This document shows positions 1 to 8,781 of a stretch of 64,000 bases of DNA, piece by piece. The notes under the pieces are model-generated. The model worked only from the letters and a program-made list of their open reading frames with translations. It made no database searches and was not told the origin of the DNA. Made by a program: the position numbers and the translations under genes. The stretch lies in assembly GCA_901538445.1 (NCBI GenBank), contig LR594585.1:1317500-1381499 (forward strand), given 5' to 3'. The stretch is from Gemmataceae bacterium. GTDB taxonomy: Bacteria > Planctomycetota > Planctomycetia > Gemmatales > Gemmataceae. Position 1 is the first letter of the stretch. Each line of letters opens with the position of its first letter.

Positions 1-642
1 GACCCGGTCTGCAAGATGTGCCGGCGCGAGCAGATGAAGCTCTTCCTGAAGGGGGAGCGCTGCTTCAGCCCGAAGTGCCCGATCGACCGCGAGAAGCCGC
101 CGCCCGGCATGCACGGCCTGCGCCGCGGCAAGCAGTCGGAGTACGGCCTCCGGCTCCGCGAGAAGCAGAAGCTCAAGCGGTTCTACGGGATCCTCGAGGC
201 CCAGTTCCGCCGGTACTACGACCTCGCCACCCGGTCCCCTGAGAACACCGGCGAGCAGCTCCTCTCGATCCTCGAGCGCCGGCTGGACAACGTCGTCCAC
301 CGCCTCGGCCTCGCGATCAGCCGCACCGCCGCCCGCCAGATGGTCGCCCACGGGCACGTCCAGGTGAACGGCCGCAAGTGCGACATCCCGAGCATGCTCC
401 TCAAGCCCGGCGACGTCGTGAAGGTCAAGCCCCGCGAGGGCAGCCTCAAGATGGCCCGCGAGACGCTCCAGAAGAACATCGTCCGCATCCCGGACTTCCT
501 GGAGCTGACCAACAACCAGGAGCAGCCCGAGGGCCGCATGACCCGCCTGCCGAACTCGGCCGACGTGGACGAGCGGTTCTACGACCGCCCCGAGAGCCTG
601 GCCCAGCGGGTCCAGCTCATCATCGAAATCGCCACTCGTTGA
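1..642 (+). CDS. rpsD: 30S ribosomal protein S4, 5' end cut by window edge
   Basis: The reading frame is open from base 1 (D-P-V-C-K-M-C-R-R-E), so the start codon and about six residues lie upstream of the window. S4 binds 16S rRNA early in 30S assembly and in many bacteria represses its own operon. The visible part has the N-terminal cysteine-rich segment (CKMCRRE, then GERCFSPKCP), the S4 core, and the RNA-binding S4 domain around residues 85-150 (LERRLDNVVHRLG, RQMVAHGHVQVNG). The gene order rpsD-rpoA-rplQ is the usual end of the alpha operon, which supports the call. The ATG at 16 is internal and is not the true start. Confidence 0.97.
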   Translation, partial: DPVCKMCRREQMKLFLKGERCFSPKCPIDREKPPPGMHGLRRGKQSEYGLRLREKQKLKRFYGILEAQFRRYYDLATRSPENTGEQLLSILERRLDNVVHRLGLAISRTAARQMVAHGHVQVNGRKCDIPSMLLKPGDVVKVKPREGSLKMARETLQKNIVRIPDFLELTNNQEQPEGRMTRLPNSADVDERFYDRPESLAQRVQLIIEIATR

Positions 643-784
643 GTGGTCAGTTGCCGGTGGCCGGTGGTCAGACAAGACCCGGCCGCCGGGGACCGGGTTG
701 AAACGTCCCGGCGGTTCGCGACCAACCGCCGGGTGTGTCGGTGGCTGTTGTCTGCCTGACGACTGGCCACCGACTACTGGCCAC
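643..784. repeat. Nested intergenic inverted repeat between rpsD and rpoA
   Basis: Imperfect outer arms at 643-675 and 748-784 (GTGGTCAGTTGCC versus its complement, rich in TGGCCAC and GGTGGCC words) enclose a perfect 10-bp hairpin at 707-716/724-733 (CCCGGCGGTT / AACCGCCGGG). The block starts one base after the rpsD stop. The words resemble those of the in-frame insertion at 14.7 kb. It may weaken or stop transcription between rpsD and rpoA, or be a mobile palindrome that simply tolerates this site. Confidence 0.6.
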
Positions 785-861
785 TTCAAAAGACCCCGTC
801 TGGTTCGCCCCCGCGCCGGTCGCGCGCGGGCGGCGGTAAGCCGACGGAGCGGAGGTTCACC

Positions 862-1869
862 ATGCGAGTTCGCTGGCGCGGGCTGGAGCTGCCGAGCCGG
901 GTCCACACCGACCGGGGCACCCTCACCGACACCTACGGCAAGTTCTTCGCCGAGCCGTTCGAGCGCGGCTTCGGCATGACGATCGGCAACAGCCTGCGGC
1001 GCATCCTGCTGTCGAGCCTCGAAGGCAGCGCGATCACCCGGGTCAAGATCCACGACGTCCAGCACGAGATCTCGACGATCACCGGCGTGGTCGAGGACGT
1101 CACCGACATCATCCTGAACGTCAAGTCGCTGGTCGTGAAGAACCTGTCCGACCAGCCGAAGGTGATCCGCATCCAGAAGCACGAGGCCGGCCCGGTCCGC
1201 GGCGTGGACGTGCAGCACGACGAGATGGTGCAGATCATCAACCCCGAGCACCACATCGCCACCCTGACGAGCGACGTCCCGTTCGTCATGGAGATGACGG
1301 TCGAGAACGGCCGCGGGTACCGGACCGCCGAGGAAAACGCCGGCAAGGAGCGCGAGATCGGCGTCATCCCGGTCGATAGCAGCTTCTCGCCGGTCGTGCG
1401 GGTCAAGTACGACAGCGAGGAGACCCGCGTCGGCCAGAAGACCAACTACGACCGGCTCGTGATGGAGATCTGGACCAACGGCACCATCGGGCCGCAGATG
1501 GCGCTGGTCGAGGCCGCGAAGATCCTCCGCAAGCACCTCAACCCGTTCGTGCAGTACACGGAGCAGGGGCCGGAGGTGCCGCTGGAGGAGTCGATGGAGA
1601 TCGGCGGGGCGCGGGCCTCGTCCGACACCAGCGACGCCGAACTGGAGCGCAAGCTCAACATGAGCCTGGCCGAGCTGGAACTGTCGGTCCGGGCCACCAA
1701 CTGCCTCGAGACCGAGGGGATCACGACCGTCCGCGAGCTGATCCTCCGGAGCCCGGACGAACTGCTCGAGGTCCGGAACTTCGGCGAGACCACGCTCCGC
1801 GAGGTCCAGCTCAAGCTTCAGGAGCGCGGCCTGACCCTCGGCATGCGGATCCCCCCGCGCCGCAGCTAA
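862..1869 (+). CDS. rpoA: DNA-directed RNA polymerase subunit alpha
   Basis: This 335-residue protein is the usual length for the alpha subunit, which dimerises to scaffold beta and beta-prime and contacts promoters and activators. The N-terminal domain carries the family signature [22 protein letters not shown] at about residues 31-52. The C-terminal domain spans about residues 255-330 ([26 protein letters not shown]). The ATG at 862 is preceded by GGAGG about 7 nt upstream. It lies between rpsD and rplQ, as in most bacteria. The 219-nt gap before it is larger than in typical alpha operons and holds a repeat. Confidence 0.98.
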   Translation: MRVRWRGLELPSRVHTDRGTLTDTYGKFFAEPFERGFGMTIGNSLRRILLSSLEGSAITRVKIHDVQHEISTITGVVEDVTDIILNVKSLVVKNLSDQPKVIRIQKHEAGPVRGVDVQHDEMVQIINPEHHIATLTSDVPFVMEMTVENGRGYRTAEENAGKEREIGVIPVDSSFSPVVRVKYDSEETRVGQKTNYDRLVMEIWTNGTIGPQMALVEAAKILRKHLNPFVQYTEQGPEVPLEESMEIGGARASSDTSDAELERKLNMSLAELELSVRATNCLETEGITTVRELILRSPDELLEVRNFGETTLREVQLKLQERGLTLGMRIPPRRS

Positions 1870-1886
1870 CCCTGCGGCACCCGGAC

Positions 1887-1997
1887 GTCAGAGAACAGGG
1901 GTCGGGGTTCGACGTGAACCCGCCCCTGTCCCTCGAACCCACCTTCCTTGGCACGGGGTGGTGCTTCGCTCTGACCTCTGGTTTCTGTCCTCTGACC
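1887..1997. repeat. Imperfect inverted repeat between rpoA and rplQ
   Basis: The outer words GTCAGAGAACAG (1887-1898) and CTGTCCTCTGAC (1985-1996) are complementary at 11 of 12 positions. CTCTGACCTCTG-type words are repeated on the right side. The block fills most of the gap between the two genes and ends about 20 nt before the rplQ start. It appears to be degraded palindromic repeat DNA. No promoter was identified in it with any certainty. Confidence 0.45.
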
Positions 1998-2017
1998 TCT
2001 AATTGAGAGAAGCCACC

Positions 2018-2575
2018 ATGCGTCACGGCAAGCGCGGCCGCCACCTGAACCGCAAGCCCTCCCACCGGCGGAGCCTGTTCCGCAACCTCGCGCGTGCGCT
2101 GTTCACGCACGAGTCGATCGTCACCACCACGCCCAAGGCGAAGGAGCTGCGGCCGTTCGCCGAGAAGCTCATCACCCTGGCGAAGAAGGCGGCCCTGGTC
2201 GTCGCCGAGGCCAGCGGCAAGGGCGAGGCCGAGGAGAAGAAGGCTCGGATCGCGGCCCTCCACTACCGCCGCCAGGCGATGGCCCTGCTCGGCCCGACCC
2301 ACGGCACCGGCGTGTGGGACAAGAACGACGAGAACCCGACCAACGACACGGTGCTCAAGAAGCTGTTCCGCGAGATCGGCCCGCGGTACGCGGCCCGGCC
2401 GGGCGGCTACACCCGCATCATGAAGCAGCACTACCGCCGCCTCGGCGACGCCGGCGAGACGTCGATCATCGAGTTGCTCAAGGCCAACGAGGCGAAGGCC
2501 GCGAAGCAGCCGGCCCCGGCCGCCCCGGCGCTCGCCCCCGCACCGGCACCCGAAGCGGCCCCCGCGACGACGTGA
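2018..2575 (+). CDS. rplQ: 50S ribosomal protein L17 with Ala/Pro-rich tail
   Basis: L17 binds 23S rRNA near the exit tunnel. The start is placed at ATG 2018 (MRHGKRGRHLNR), the conserved L17 N terminus, with GAGAGAAG upstream; an in-frame start five codons earlier would add residues absent from the family. The core contains HRRSLFRNLARALF, TTTPKAKELR, and a C-terminal GGYTRIMK. The 185-residue length exceeds the usual 115-130. The extra length comes from an insertion at about residues 66-80 and a low-complexity tail after about residue 155 rich in Ala and Pro. Last gene of the alpha operon, followed by a strong terminator hairpin. Confidence 0.96.
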   Translation: MRHGKRGRHLNRKPSHRRSLFRNLARALFTHESIVTTTPKAKELRPFAEKLITLAKKAALVVAEASGKGEAEEKKARIAALHYRRQAMALLGPTHGTGVWDKNDENPTNDTVLKKLFREIGPRYAARPGGYTRIMKQHYRRLGDAGETSIIELLKANEAKAAKQPAPAAPALAPAPAPEAAPATT

Positions 2576-2606
2576 CCCTGTCAGGGCACCGGCGGAACAA
2601 ACGCGA

Positions 2607-2636
2607 GAAGGCCACCCGTTCCGACGGGTGGCCTTC
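2607..2636 (+). terminator. Hairpin terminator after rplQ
   Basis: Perfect 12-bp stem GAAGGCCACCCG / CGGGTGGCCTTC with a 6-nt loop, 31 nt after the rplQ stop and followed by TTCGTT. Placement and strength fit termination of the alpha operon. It is distinct from the palindromic repeat that follows at 2659. Confidence 0.8.
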
Positions 2637-2658
2637 TTCGTTGGGTGGTTGGAGGTCT

Positions 2659-2735
2659 TGGCGAGCGGGGGACGTGAGTCCCCCGGTATGTGCGAATCGT
2701 ATTTCTACCGGGGGACTCACATCCCCCGCTCGCCA
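2659..2735. repeat. Palindromic repeat, family A copy 1
   Basis: The 30-nt arms 2659-2688 and 2706-2735 match at 29 of 30 positions (arms begin TGGCGAGCGGGGGACGTGAG). The same stem occurs at 52937-53008. It lies between the 3' ends of rplQ and the convergent gene ending at 2814, so it could serve as a bidirectional terminator. Confidence 0.85.
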
Positions 2736-2813
2736 GGAGTGCCAAATCTTCAGACAACCCCTTCTTCGTTCACCTGGGCTCGCACTGGAGGCACATCTCG
2801 GGAGCAAGGGCGC

Positions 2814-4112
2814 TCACTTACCCGGGGCCGGCACGGGGGCGTCCTTGGCGGGGGCCGGCGCGGGCTCCTTGAGGCTCTGCTTGAGCTTCCAGAACCCGAA
2901 CTTCACCATCCCCGCGGCGCGGGCCTCGTCGGTCGGGAAGGCGTAGTTGCCGTACCCGATGCTCTGGGCGTTCGGCTCGCCCTGGCCCTGCGGGAACAGG
3001 AACCCGTAGTCCCGCATCTTCTGCCCGGTCTGGGTGACCAGCATCGCGAGGGCCACGTCGCGGAGCAGGCACTGGTGCTGGACGTTCTGGTTGATCTTGC
3101 CGCCGACGTTGCCGAACCACACGCTGGTGACGAGCGTGTCGTTGTTCAGGAGCGTGGTGAGGAACGGGACCTCCTCCTTGCCGCGCTGCTGGGTGAGGAA
3201 CATGAGCGCCTGGCCCTTGGCGTACCCGTACACGCCCTCGGTGGTGACGATCCGGCGGAGCAGCGGGAGGCTCTGCGGGAAGTTCCGCAGCGGCCCCTGG
3301 TTGCCGACGACGTGCGCGAGCTGGTTCAGGTCGTTGGGGTCGTCGCGGCTCTCGAGCCACTGGCCGACGATCCGCTTGTAGGCCTCGGAGTGCGCGGCCG
3401 AGCCGTTCGTCAGGGCGCTCATCGACGCCGGCTGCTGGAGGAACATCGCCCCGGTCACGTGGTTGAACATGCCGCGGGGGATTTCCTTGCTCGGGACCAC
3501 GGCCTCGGCGAAGAACAGGCACGCGAGGTCGGGGAGGGTCGCCTGCTCCGGGGGCGACACCCGGCCGTTGAAGTTCCGGTGCTGCATCTTGTTCCAGAGC
3601 AGGTTCCGGCGGTCGGAGATGGCGCGGCCGCCCTCGGTCGGGCCGCGGTCCACGGCCTGGAGCATCTCCAGGTTGTACGGCGACTTGACGACCTCGACGA
3701 ACAGGGCGCGCGCCTTGTCGTCGCGGCCGACGAGCGTGCGGAACTGCTTGAGGCCGGGCAGGTCGTGGTCGAACTTGCCGTCGGTGTCGGCGAGGAACGT
3801 CGCGAGCCGGGCGGCGAGTTCGTCGGCCCCGGCCTTGGGGAGCAACCGGGCGGTGCGGAACCGGACCTCGGGGTCGGCGTCGGTCGCGGCGGCGTCGAGG
3901 AGCACGGGGCGGGCCAGCCGGCCCATCTTGCCGAGTTCGAGGAACGCCTCCTCGCGCTCGCGGTACAACTCGCTGCCGAGCTTGCGGACGAGGTCGCGGG
4001 CCTTCGAGAGTTCGCTCGCGGGGACGACCAGGTCCTTCGGGTCGGGGGTGGCACCGAGCACCGGCGCGGCGAGCAGCCCCCCGGTCAGGAGGGCCAGAGC
4101 GGTCCGGGTCAT
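2814..4112 (-). CDS. Exported HEAT-like protein, paralogue 1
   Basis: The product has 432 residues from ATG 4112, chosen because it begins a signal peptide (MTRTALALLTGGLLAAPVLG) and has GAGG upstream; a longer frame exists but adds unlikely sequence. After the signal, about residues 30-90 form a HEAT-like helical repeat (KARDLVRKLGSELYREREEA, LGKMGRLARPVLLDAA). The rest is mostly helical, and the C terminus is Pro/Ala-rich. It is clearly paralogous to the next gene upstream (4220-5512): both share FLADTDGKFDHDL and a similar C-terminal block. Both are probably periplasmic or surface scaffold proteins; no catalytic motif was seen. The function is unknown. Confidence 0.8.
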   Translation of the reverse strand: MTRTALALLTGGLLAAPVLGATPDPKDLVVPASELSKARDLVRKLGSELYREREEAFLELGKMGRLARPVLLDAAATDADPEVRFRTARLLPKAGADELAARLATFLADTDGKFDHDLPGLKQFRTLVGRDDKARALFVEVVKSPYNLEMLQAVDRGPTEGGRAISDRRNLLWNKMQHRNFNGRVSPPEQATLPDLACLFFAEAVVPSKEIPRGMFNHVTGAMFLQQPASMSALTNGSAAHSEAYKRIVGQWLESRDDPNDLNQLAHVVGNQGPLRNFPQSLPLLRRIVTTEGVYGYAKGQALMFLTQQRGKEEVPFLTTLLNNDTLVTSVWFGNVGGKINQNVQHQCLLRDVALAMLVTQTGQKMRDYGFLFPQGQGEPNAQSIGYGNYAFPTDEARAAGMVKFGFWKLKQSLKEPAPAPAKDAPVPAPGK

Positions 4113-4219
4113 ATCGTCCTCGGGGTCATCGAGCGGCGGAACAGTTCCAGCATGTTCCGGACGAGGCAACGCGCCAATCGGATTTTACCATTTCGTTACA
4201 CCCGGTTACGAGCCCCGGG

Positions 4220-5512
4220 TCACGGGGCCTTCGCGCGCCACTCCTTCCACTTCGCCTGCGCCTCGTCCCGCTTCGCCTCGGGGATGAAGAACCGGGTGTA
4301 GTTGAAGTTCGCGCCGCCGGCCCCGACGCCCTTGCCGTACTGATCGACGAACCCATAGTCCGTGGGGTTCTGCTGGGTGATGAGCAGGCCGACGACCAGG
4401 GCCAGGTCCCGGAGCTGGATCTCGTTCGCCTCGATCTCGCCGGGCTTGCCGGGCGCGGCCCGGCGCACGGTGAACACCACCGCCTTGTCGTCCATCGCGT
4501 CCTCCAGTGCGGGGAGGTGCGCCTTCGTGCCGGAGCGGACGAGGGTGGTCGCGGCCATGCTCCGGTAGCTGGCGACGGCGGCCTTGTTCCGCAACAGGCG
4601 GGTGGCGAGGTCGCACGACACCTCGGGCATGCCGAGGTTCCCCGCGAGGGTCATCGCGTTGTACTGGTCCATCGGGTCCTGGCGGGTCTCGAACCACGCG
4701 GTGAGGACGGCCCGGCACACCCGGCCGCGGGCGTCCCCGGTGTTGATCGCCTGGTTCAACCCGGCGGACGTCACCAGGACGCTGATCGGGGCCGACCGGG
4801 GGGGGACGAAACTGGCCCCCGCCTGGTGCTGGGCCAAGAGCAGCGTGACCACGTCGGCGAGGCTCGGGTCGCGGCGGGCCGCCGGGGGCCGCACGACGCC
4901 GCCGGCCACGAACACCGCCCGCGGGTACTTCTGCGAGTACAGCTCCTGCTGCCGGGCGGCCGCGAGCGAGCCGAGTTCCGCCTGCTGGCCGCCGATGGCG
5001 AACAGCAGGTGCCGGTTGGCCGGCGAGGCGACGAGTTCGGCGAACAGTGTGCGGGCCGCGCCGTCGAGCGCCGGGTCGGTGCGGATTGGGAACCCGAGGA
5101 CAGTGTGGGTGGTGCGCACCAGTTCGCGGAACTGGGTCCACCCGGCGAGGTCGTGGTCGAACTTGCCGTCGGTGTCGGCCAGGAACACCTCGAGCCGGGC
5201 CTTCATTTCGAGGCTCGTGGCCCGCGGGAGCAGCCCCTGGCACCGGGTCCGCACCTCGGGGCTGGCGTCGTTGTTGACCGCGTCGAGCAGCGCCGCACGG
5301 GCCAGCCGGCCCATCTCCGCGAGCGCCTGTTCGGCGGCCTCGCGCTCGGCGTACTGCTCGCTGCCGAGCTTCTGAACCAGTTCCCGCGCCCTGGTCTGGT
5401 CGCCGTCGGCAACGAGGAGCGACTTCGGGTCGGGGGACGCCGACGGGGCCGCGGCCGCCGCGACGGTGGCGGCGAGCAGAACGGCGGCGAGAGAGGCGGT
5501 CGGACGCAGCAT
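4220..5512 (-). CDS. Exported HEAT-like protein, paralogue 2
   Basis: The product has 430 residues with a clear signal peptide (MLRPTASLAAVLLAATVAAA, cleavage near AAAAP). A HEAT-like segment follows at about residues 30-95 (ARELVQKLGSEQYAEREAAE, ALAEMGRLARAALLDA). The middle and C terminus align by eye with the downstream paralogue, including FLADTDGKFDHDLAG and the late ALVVGLLITQQNPTDYGF, which matches ALAMLVTQTGQKMRDYGF. The same strand and 107-nt spacing suggest tandem duplication and possible co-transcription. No active-site motif is visible and the function is unknown. Confidence is in the coding call and the family, not in a role. Confidence 0.8.
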   Translation of the reverse strand: MLRPTASLAAVLLAATVAAAAAPSASPDPKSLLVADGDQTRARELVQKLGSEQYAEREAAEQALAEMGRLARAALLDAVNNDASPEVRTRCQGLLPRATSLEMKARLEVFLADTDGKFDHDLAGWTQFRELVRTTHTVLGFPIRTDPALDGAARTLFAELVASPANRHLLFAIGGQQAELGSLAAARQQELYSQKYPRAVFVAGGVVRPPAARRDPSLADVVTLLLAQHQAGASFVPPRSAPISVLVTSAGLNQAINTGDARGRVCRAVLTAWFETRQDPMDQYNAMTLAGNLGMPEVSCDLATRLLRNKAAVASYRSMAATTLVRSGTKAHLPALEDAMDDKAVVFTVRRAAPGKPGEIEANEIQLRDLALVVGLLITQQNPTDYGFVDQYGKGVGAGGANFNYTRFFIPEAKRDEAQAKWKEWRAKAP

Positions 5513-5653
5513 GTGTCAACCCTCGGCAGGTTGGGGGTTGGTGCCCGGGGGGCGGCGGGGGCGGTGACGCGGAGCAGCGTCAGACTCGGCATTATATCGG
5601 AACGTCCAGGCGGCGTCGATCACTGAACGGCCGCTGTTACAGGCGGTGCGGGG

Positions 5654-6532
5654 TCACCCGTCCACGTCCCAGATAACGATTTTGCCGGTCACGGACCCGG
5701 CCGCCGCGAGGGTGCCGTCGGGGCTGAAGGCGACCGCCCGCATCTCCCCGAGTTTCCACGCGAACCTCGCCGCCAGTTTCCACGTCTCCGTATCGAAGAA
5801 CTTCACGAGCGTCTGCCCGGTCTGGATGGTGGCGAGCAGCGGTCGCGACGGGTGGAACGCCATCGCGCCGAACCGCCGCGCCCCCGCACACGCATATCGC
5901 ACCGGTTTGCCCCACGTCGCGGTGTCCCACACGTAGAGCTTCTCGTACCCCATCACCGCGAGCCGGCTCCCGTCGGGCGACACGGCGGTGGTCATGACGT
6001 AGTTCGACGGGTACTTCACGGTGCGTTCGACCGCCCCCGTGTCCGGCGAGTGGACGTGCAGGCCGTTGCGGTCGATCGTCGTGAAGCGGTCCTCGGCACC
6101 GGCGCACTGGCCGAGCCACCCCATCTCCGCCGGCACCTCCCAGAGTGCGTCGAAGTCCCCCCGGGCGGTGGAGAACCGGAACCCCCGGACCCGGCCGTCC
6201 GAGACCTGAGCGATCACGTGCGCGCCGCTCGGTGCGGCCAGCACCCGGGTGAACGCGAGCGGAGCCGGGGCGTGGACGGAGAAAGTGACTTCGCCCGTGG
6301 CCGCCGCGATCGCGCCGAGGCGGTGGCCGGCGGTGACGAGGAGGAAGGCCCCGGACGGGTGGACCGCGAGCGAGTGGATCGGGTCCGCGAACGGGTTCCA
6401 CCGGTGCAGGCGCTCGCCGCCGGGGACGCTCCACATCTCCGCCAGCCCGTTGCCCCCGAGGGACACGAGCCAGGCGCCGTCGGGCGTGAACGCGAGTGCG
6501 GCGGTCGGCGGTTCGCCGTCGAGGACGAGCAC
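5654..6532 (-). CDS. WD40-repeat protein
   Basis: The product has 292 residues. The start is GTG 6532, with CAGGAG 8 nt upstream; the ATG at 6555 is out of frame. Repeats of the type AFTPDGAWLVSLGGNGLAEMW, AVHPSGAFLLVTAG and AVSPDGSRLAVMG, ending IVIWDVDG, mark a WD40 beta-propeller of roughly six or seven blades, usually a protein-interaction platform. There is no signal peptide, so it is probably cytoplasmic. Two related genes lie at 7844 and 8782, with an SDR gene between. All three end in a near-identical WDVD-type blade. The partner is unknown. Confidence 0.85.
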   Translation of the reverse strand: MLVLDGEPPTAALAFTPDGAWLVSLGGNGLAEMWSVPGGERLHRWNPFADPIHSLAVHPSGAFLLVTAGHRLGAIAAATGEVTFSVHAPAPLAFTRVLAAPSGAHVIAQVSDGRVRGFRFSTARGDFDALWEVPAEMGWLGQCAGAEDRFTTIDRNGLHVHSPDTGAVERTVKYPSNYVMTTAVSPDGSRLAVMGYEKLYVWDTATWGKPVRYACAGARRFGAMAFHPSRPLLATIQTGQTLVKFFDTETWKLAARFAWKLGEMRAVAFSPDGTLAAAGSVTGKIVIWDVDG

Positions 6533-6558
6533 GGCCGGGACTCCTGGTGCGCCATGCG

Positions 6559-6670
6559 GCCCGGGGTTTCAACCCCGGGCCATTGCCGGTGACCCCTTCG
6601 GGGTCCGAGCCGGCGGTTTCTGTGACCCCAACGGGGTCAACGAGAATAGCCCGGGGTTTCAACCCCGGGC
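6559..6670. repeat. Cluster of four hairpins with two identical palindromes
   Basis: The 22-bp palindrome GCCCGGGGTTTCAACCCCGG GC (shown with a break) occurs identically at 6559-6580 and 6649-6670. Between them are two smaller hairpins, GACCCC-TTC-GGGGTC at 6591-6605 and GACCCC-AAC-GGGGTC at 6624-6638. The cluster starts 7 nt beyond the stop of the gene ending at 6677 and runs up to the upstream region of the next minus-strand gene, so it could end transcription between the two. Confidence 0.85.
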
Positions 6671-6676
6671 AACGCT

Positions 6677-7702
6677 TCACCCCCCGTACCGCTTCCGCAC
6701 GCTCGGCATCAGGTACTCGTGGAACGCCGACGCGAACGTGTACTTCGGGGCGTGGCCCCAGTCGCGGCGGGCGGTCGAGTCGTCCACGTCGGCCGGCCAC
6801 GAGTCCACGATCCCCTGGCGCTTCGTGTCAACGGCCGTGCTCAGCGCCGCCCTCGGGAACGCCGCCCGCACCTCGGCCTCGAACTCGGCGGCGCTCGGGG
6901 CGAACGCGCCGACGTTGTACACGGTGCGGGTGAGCTTCTCGCGGGGGGCGGCCATGAGCCGCAGGATCGCCTCGACCGCGTCGGGCATCGCCATGAACGG
7001 GATGCGGGTGTCGGGCCGCACGAAGCAGGCGTAGGGGGTGCCCGCGGCCGCGGCGTGGATCATTTCCGGGGCGTAGTCGCTGGTGCCGCCGCTCGGCACC
7101 GTCTCGGCCGAGATGAGCCCCGGGAACCGCAGGCACCGGAAGTCCACCTTGCCGCTGAGCGTCTCGGCGGCGAGTTGCTTGTAGTGCCGCGTGTAGTACC
7201 GGCCGAGGTGCTCGCAGTACAGCTTGTTCGCGCCGTACATCGTCGTCGGGAAGTTGAAGTCGTCCTCCCTCACCCGCCCCGCGGCGGCCTTGGTCGCGAG
7301 GTCCGGGAGGCCGAACGCGGCGATGCTCGACGGGTAAAAGAAGACAACCGGCCGCCCGTGGCTCTCGCCCTGCTTCTGGGCGAACTCGAGCAGGTTCATG
7401 GTGCCCTCGACGTTGACCTTGTGGGCCAGCGCCGGGCTGAACTCGCTGCGGGTCGAGAGCAGCGCCGCGAGGTGGTACACGCGGTCCACCTCGTACTCGG
7501 CGACGATCCGCTCGAGGAGCTGGGTGTCGAGGATCGACCCGGTGTACTGTTGGCGGACGCGGGCCGCGAGTGCCGGCTGCAGCGGGTTCAGGTCGAGGGT
7601 GACGACCTGACGGGCCGCGTCGCCGGTGGTGAGCCGCGCGATCAGCTCGTGGCCGATCTCGCCGGACGCCCCGGTGATGAGTACGGACGGGTTGCGTGAC
7701 AC
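6677..7702 (-). CDS. SDR-type L-threonine 3-dehydrogenase-like NAD-dependent epimerase
   Basis: The product has 341 residues from GTG 7702 (V-S-R-N-P-S-V-L-I-T-G). The frame stays open far upstream, but only this start puts the Rossmann motif TGASGEIGHEL (residues 10-20) in its normal place. The catalytic pair is in YGANK. Further blocks, FRCLRFPGLIS, GGTSDYAPEM and IPFMAMPDAVEAI, are those of the extended-SDR threonine dehydrogenases, which oxidise L-threonine with NAD+ to 2-amino-3-oxobutyrate. Sugar-nucleotide epimerases are close relatives, so substrate is inferred. It is divergent from the WD40 gene at 7844, with a 141-nt shared promoter region. Confidence 0.8.
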   Translation of the reverse strand: MSRNPSVLITGASGEIGHELIARLTTGDAARQVVTLDLNPLQPALAARVRQQYTGSILDTQLLERIVAEYEVDRVYHLAALLSTRSEFSPALAHKVNVEGTMNLLEFAQKQGESHGRPVVFFYPSSIAAFGLPDLATKAAAGRVREDDFNFPTTMYGANKLYCEHLGRYYTRHYKQLAAETLSGKVDFRCLRFPGLISAETVPSGGTSDYAPEMIHAAAAGTPYACFVRPDTRIPFMAMPDAVEAILRLMAAPREKLTRTVYNVGAFAPSAAEFEAEVRAAFPRAALSTAVDTKRQGIVDSWPADVDDSTARRDWGHAPKYTFASAFHEYLMPSVRKRYGG

Positions 7703-7843
7703 GGGCGGGGCTCCGGGTGCGGGTGCGGGAAAGAGGAAGCATAACGGCGGCCCCGCCCGCGGCAAGGACCGCGATCGCGGCCCGCTCGCACCGCGGCGCA
7801 CCGGCGGTACAATGCGGAACCGGGTGAAGGGGAGGGGCCACAC

Positions 7844-8761
7844 ATGCGCGTGCTTCCGGGCCGGGTGAAGGCGAACCAGCACCTCGCGTTCAGCCCCGAC
7901 GGGCAACACCTCGTGTGCGGCGGGAACGGCCGCGGCGTCGCGATCTGGAACGTTGCCACGTCCGACCCGCCCACCACCACGCTGACGCAGGCGCACGGCC
8001 CGCTCGCGCTCCACTTCGACACGGACACGGGCCGCCTGTACGCCGCGTTCCACGGCTCCGGCGTGTGGACGCGCACGCCCGCGGGCGTCGAGCGCAAGTT
8101 GGCGTTCCCCGACGGTCAGCCGAGCCAGATCGGCGGCATCGTGTTCGCGCCGGACGGCTCGTGGTTGACCTTCTCGCACTATCAGATGTCTCAGGAGATG
8201 GTGGGGACCTTCAAGCTCACGCGGCACGCCCTCGACGGCGACCGCGTCGGCGAGCAGGTGTGGCAGATCAACGAGGAGCACGTGTGGGACGGGCCGTTCG
8301 CGTACCGCAGCGACGCGGGCCTGCTGGTCGGGGCGCGGGCGAGTTCGCGGCACTTCGTCTCCCGCAACCCCGCCGACGGCGCGACCGCCGGGAGCCACCC
8401 GTACCAGACGCGCCCCAACGAGACCATCGCGGGGTGGACCGTGTCCCCAGACGGCGATCGAGTCGCGTTCACGACGCGAGACCGGGTGCGGGTGCTCGAC
8501 CTCGCGACCGGCGGGGAGGCAGAGCTGCCCGTGGAGGAAGGCTCGGTCGGCCGGTCGCTCGCGTACCACCCGGGCGGCCAGTTCCTCGCGGTCGCGGCCG
8601 GCGACGGCGTGAAGCTGCTCGACGCGGGCACGCTCGCCGAGGTGCGGGCGCTGTCGTGGGGCAACGGCCGCGTGCGGACGGTCGCGTTTGCCCCCGACGG
8701 CATGACCGCCGCCACCGCCGGCGAGCGCGGCTGGGTGACGGTGTGGGACGTGGACGTCTGA
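7844..8761 (+). CDS. WD40-repeat protein
   Basis: The product has 305 residues from ATG 7844, with a GGGGAGGGG stretch upstream. Blades are visible as HLAFSPDGQHLVCGGNGRG VAIWNV (shown with a break), GWTVSPDGDRVAFTTRDRV, AYHPGGQFLAVAAGDG and the closing MTAATAGERGWVTVWDVDV. There is no signal peptide or other domain. The next gene (8782) is a paralogue starting 20 nt after this stop, so the two are probably one operon. WD40 propellers act as binding platforms; the partner here cannot be named. Confidence 0.85.
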   Translation: MRVLPGRVKANQHLAFSPDGQHLVCGGNGRGVAIWNVATSDPPTTTLTQAHGPLALHFDTDTGRLYAAFHGSGVWTRTPAGVERKLAFPDGQPSQIGGIVFAPDGSWLTFSHYQMSQEMVGTFKLTRHALDGDRVGEQVWQINEEHVWDGPFAYRSDAGLLVGARASSRHFVSRNPADGATAGSHPYQTRPNETIAGWTVSPDGDRVAFTTRDRVRVLDLATGGEAELPVEEGSVGRSLAYHPGGQFLAVAAGDGVKLLDAGTLAEVRALSWGNGRVRTVAFAPDGMTAATAGERGWVTVWDVDV

Positions 8762-8781
8762 AGGCGCGGAGTGCGAAGCCC

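Noticed and set aside
6559-6670. Repeated palindromes considered as a CRISPR array
   Set aside because: Only two copies, the intervening sequence contains further hairpins rather than spacer-like DNA, and no cas gene is present.
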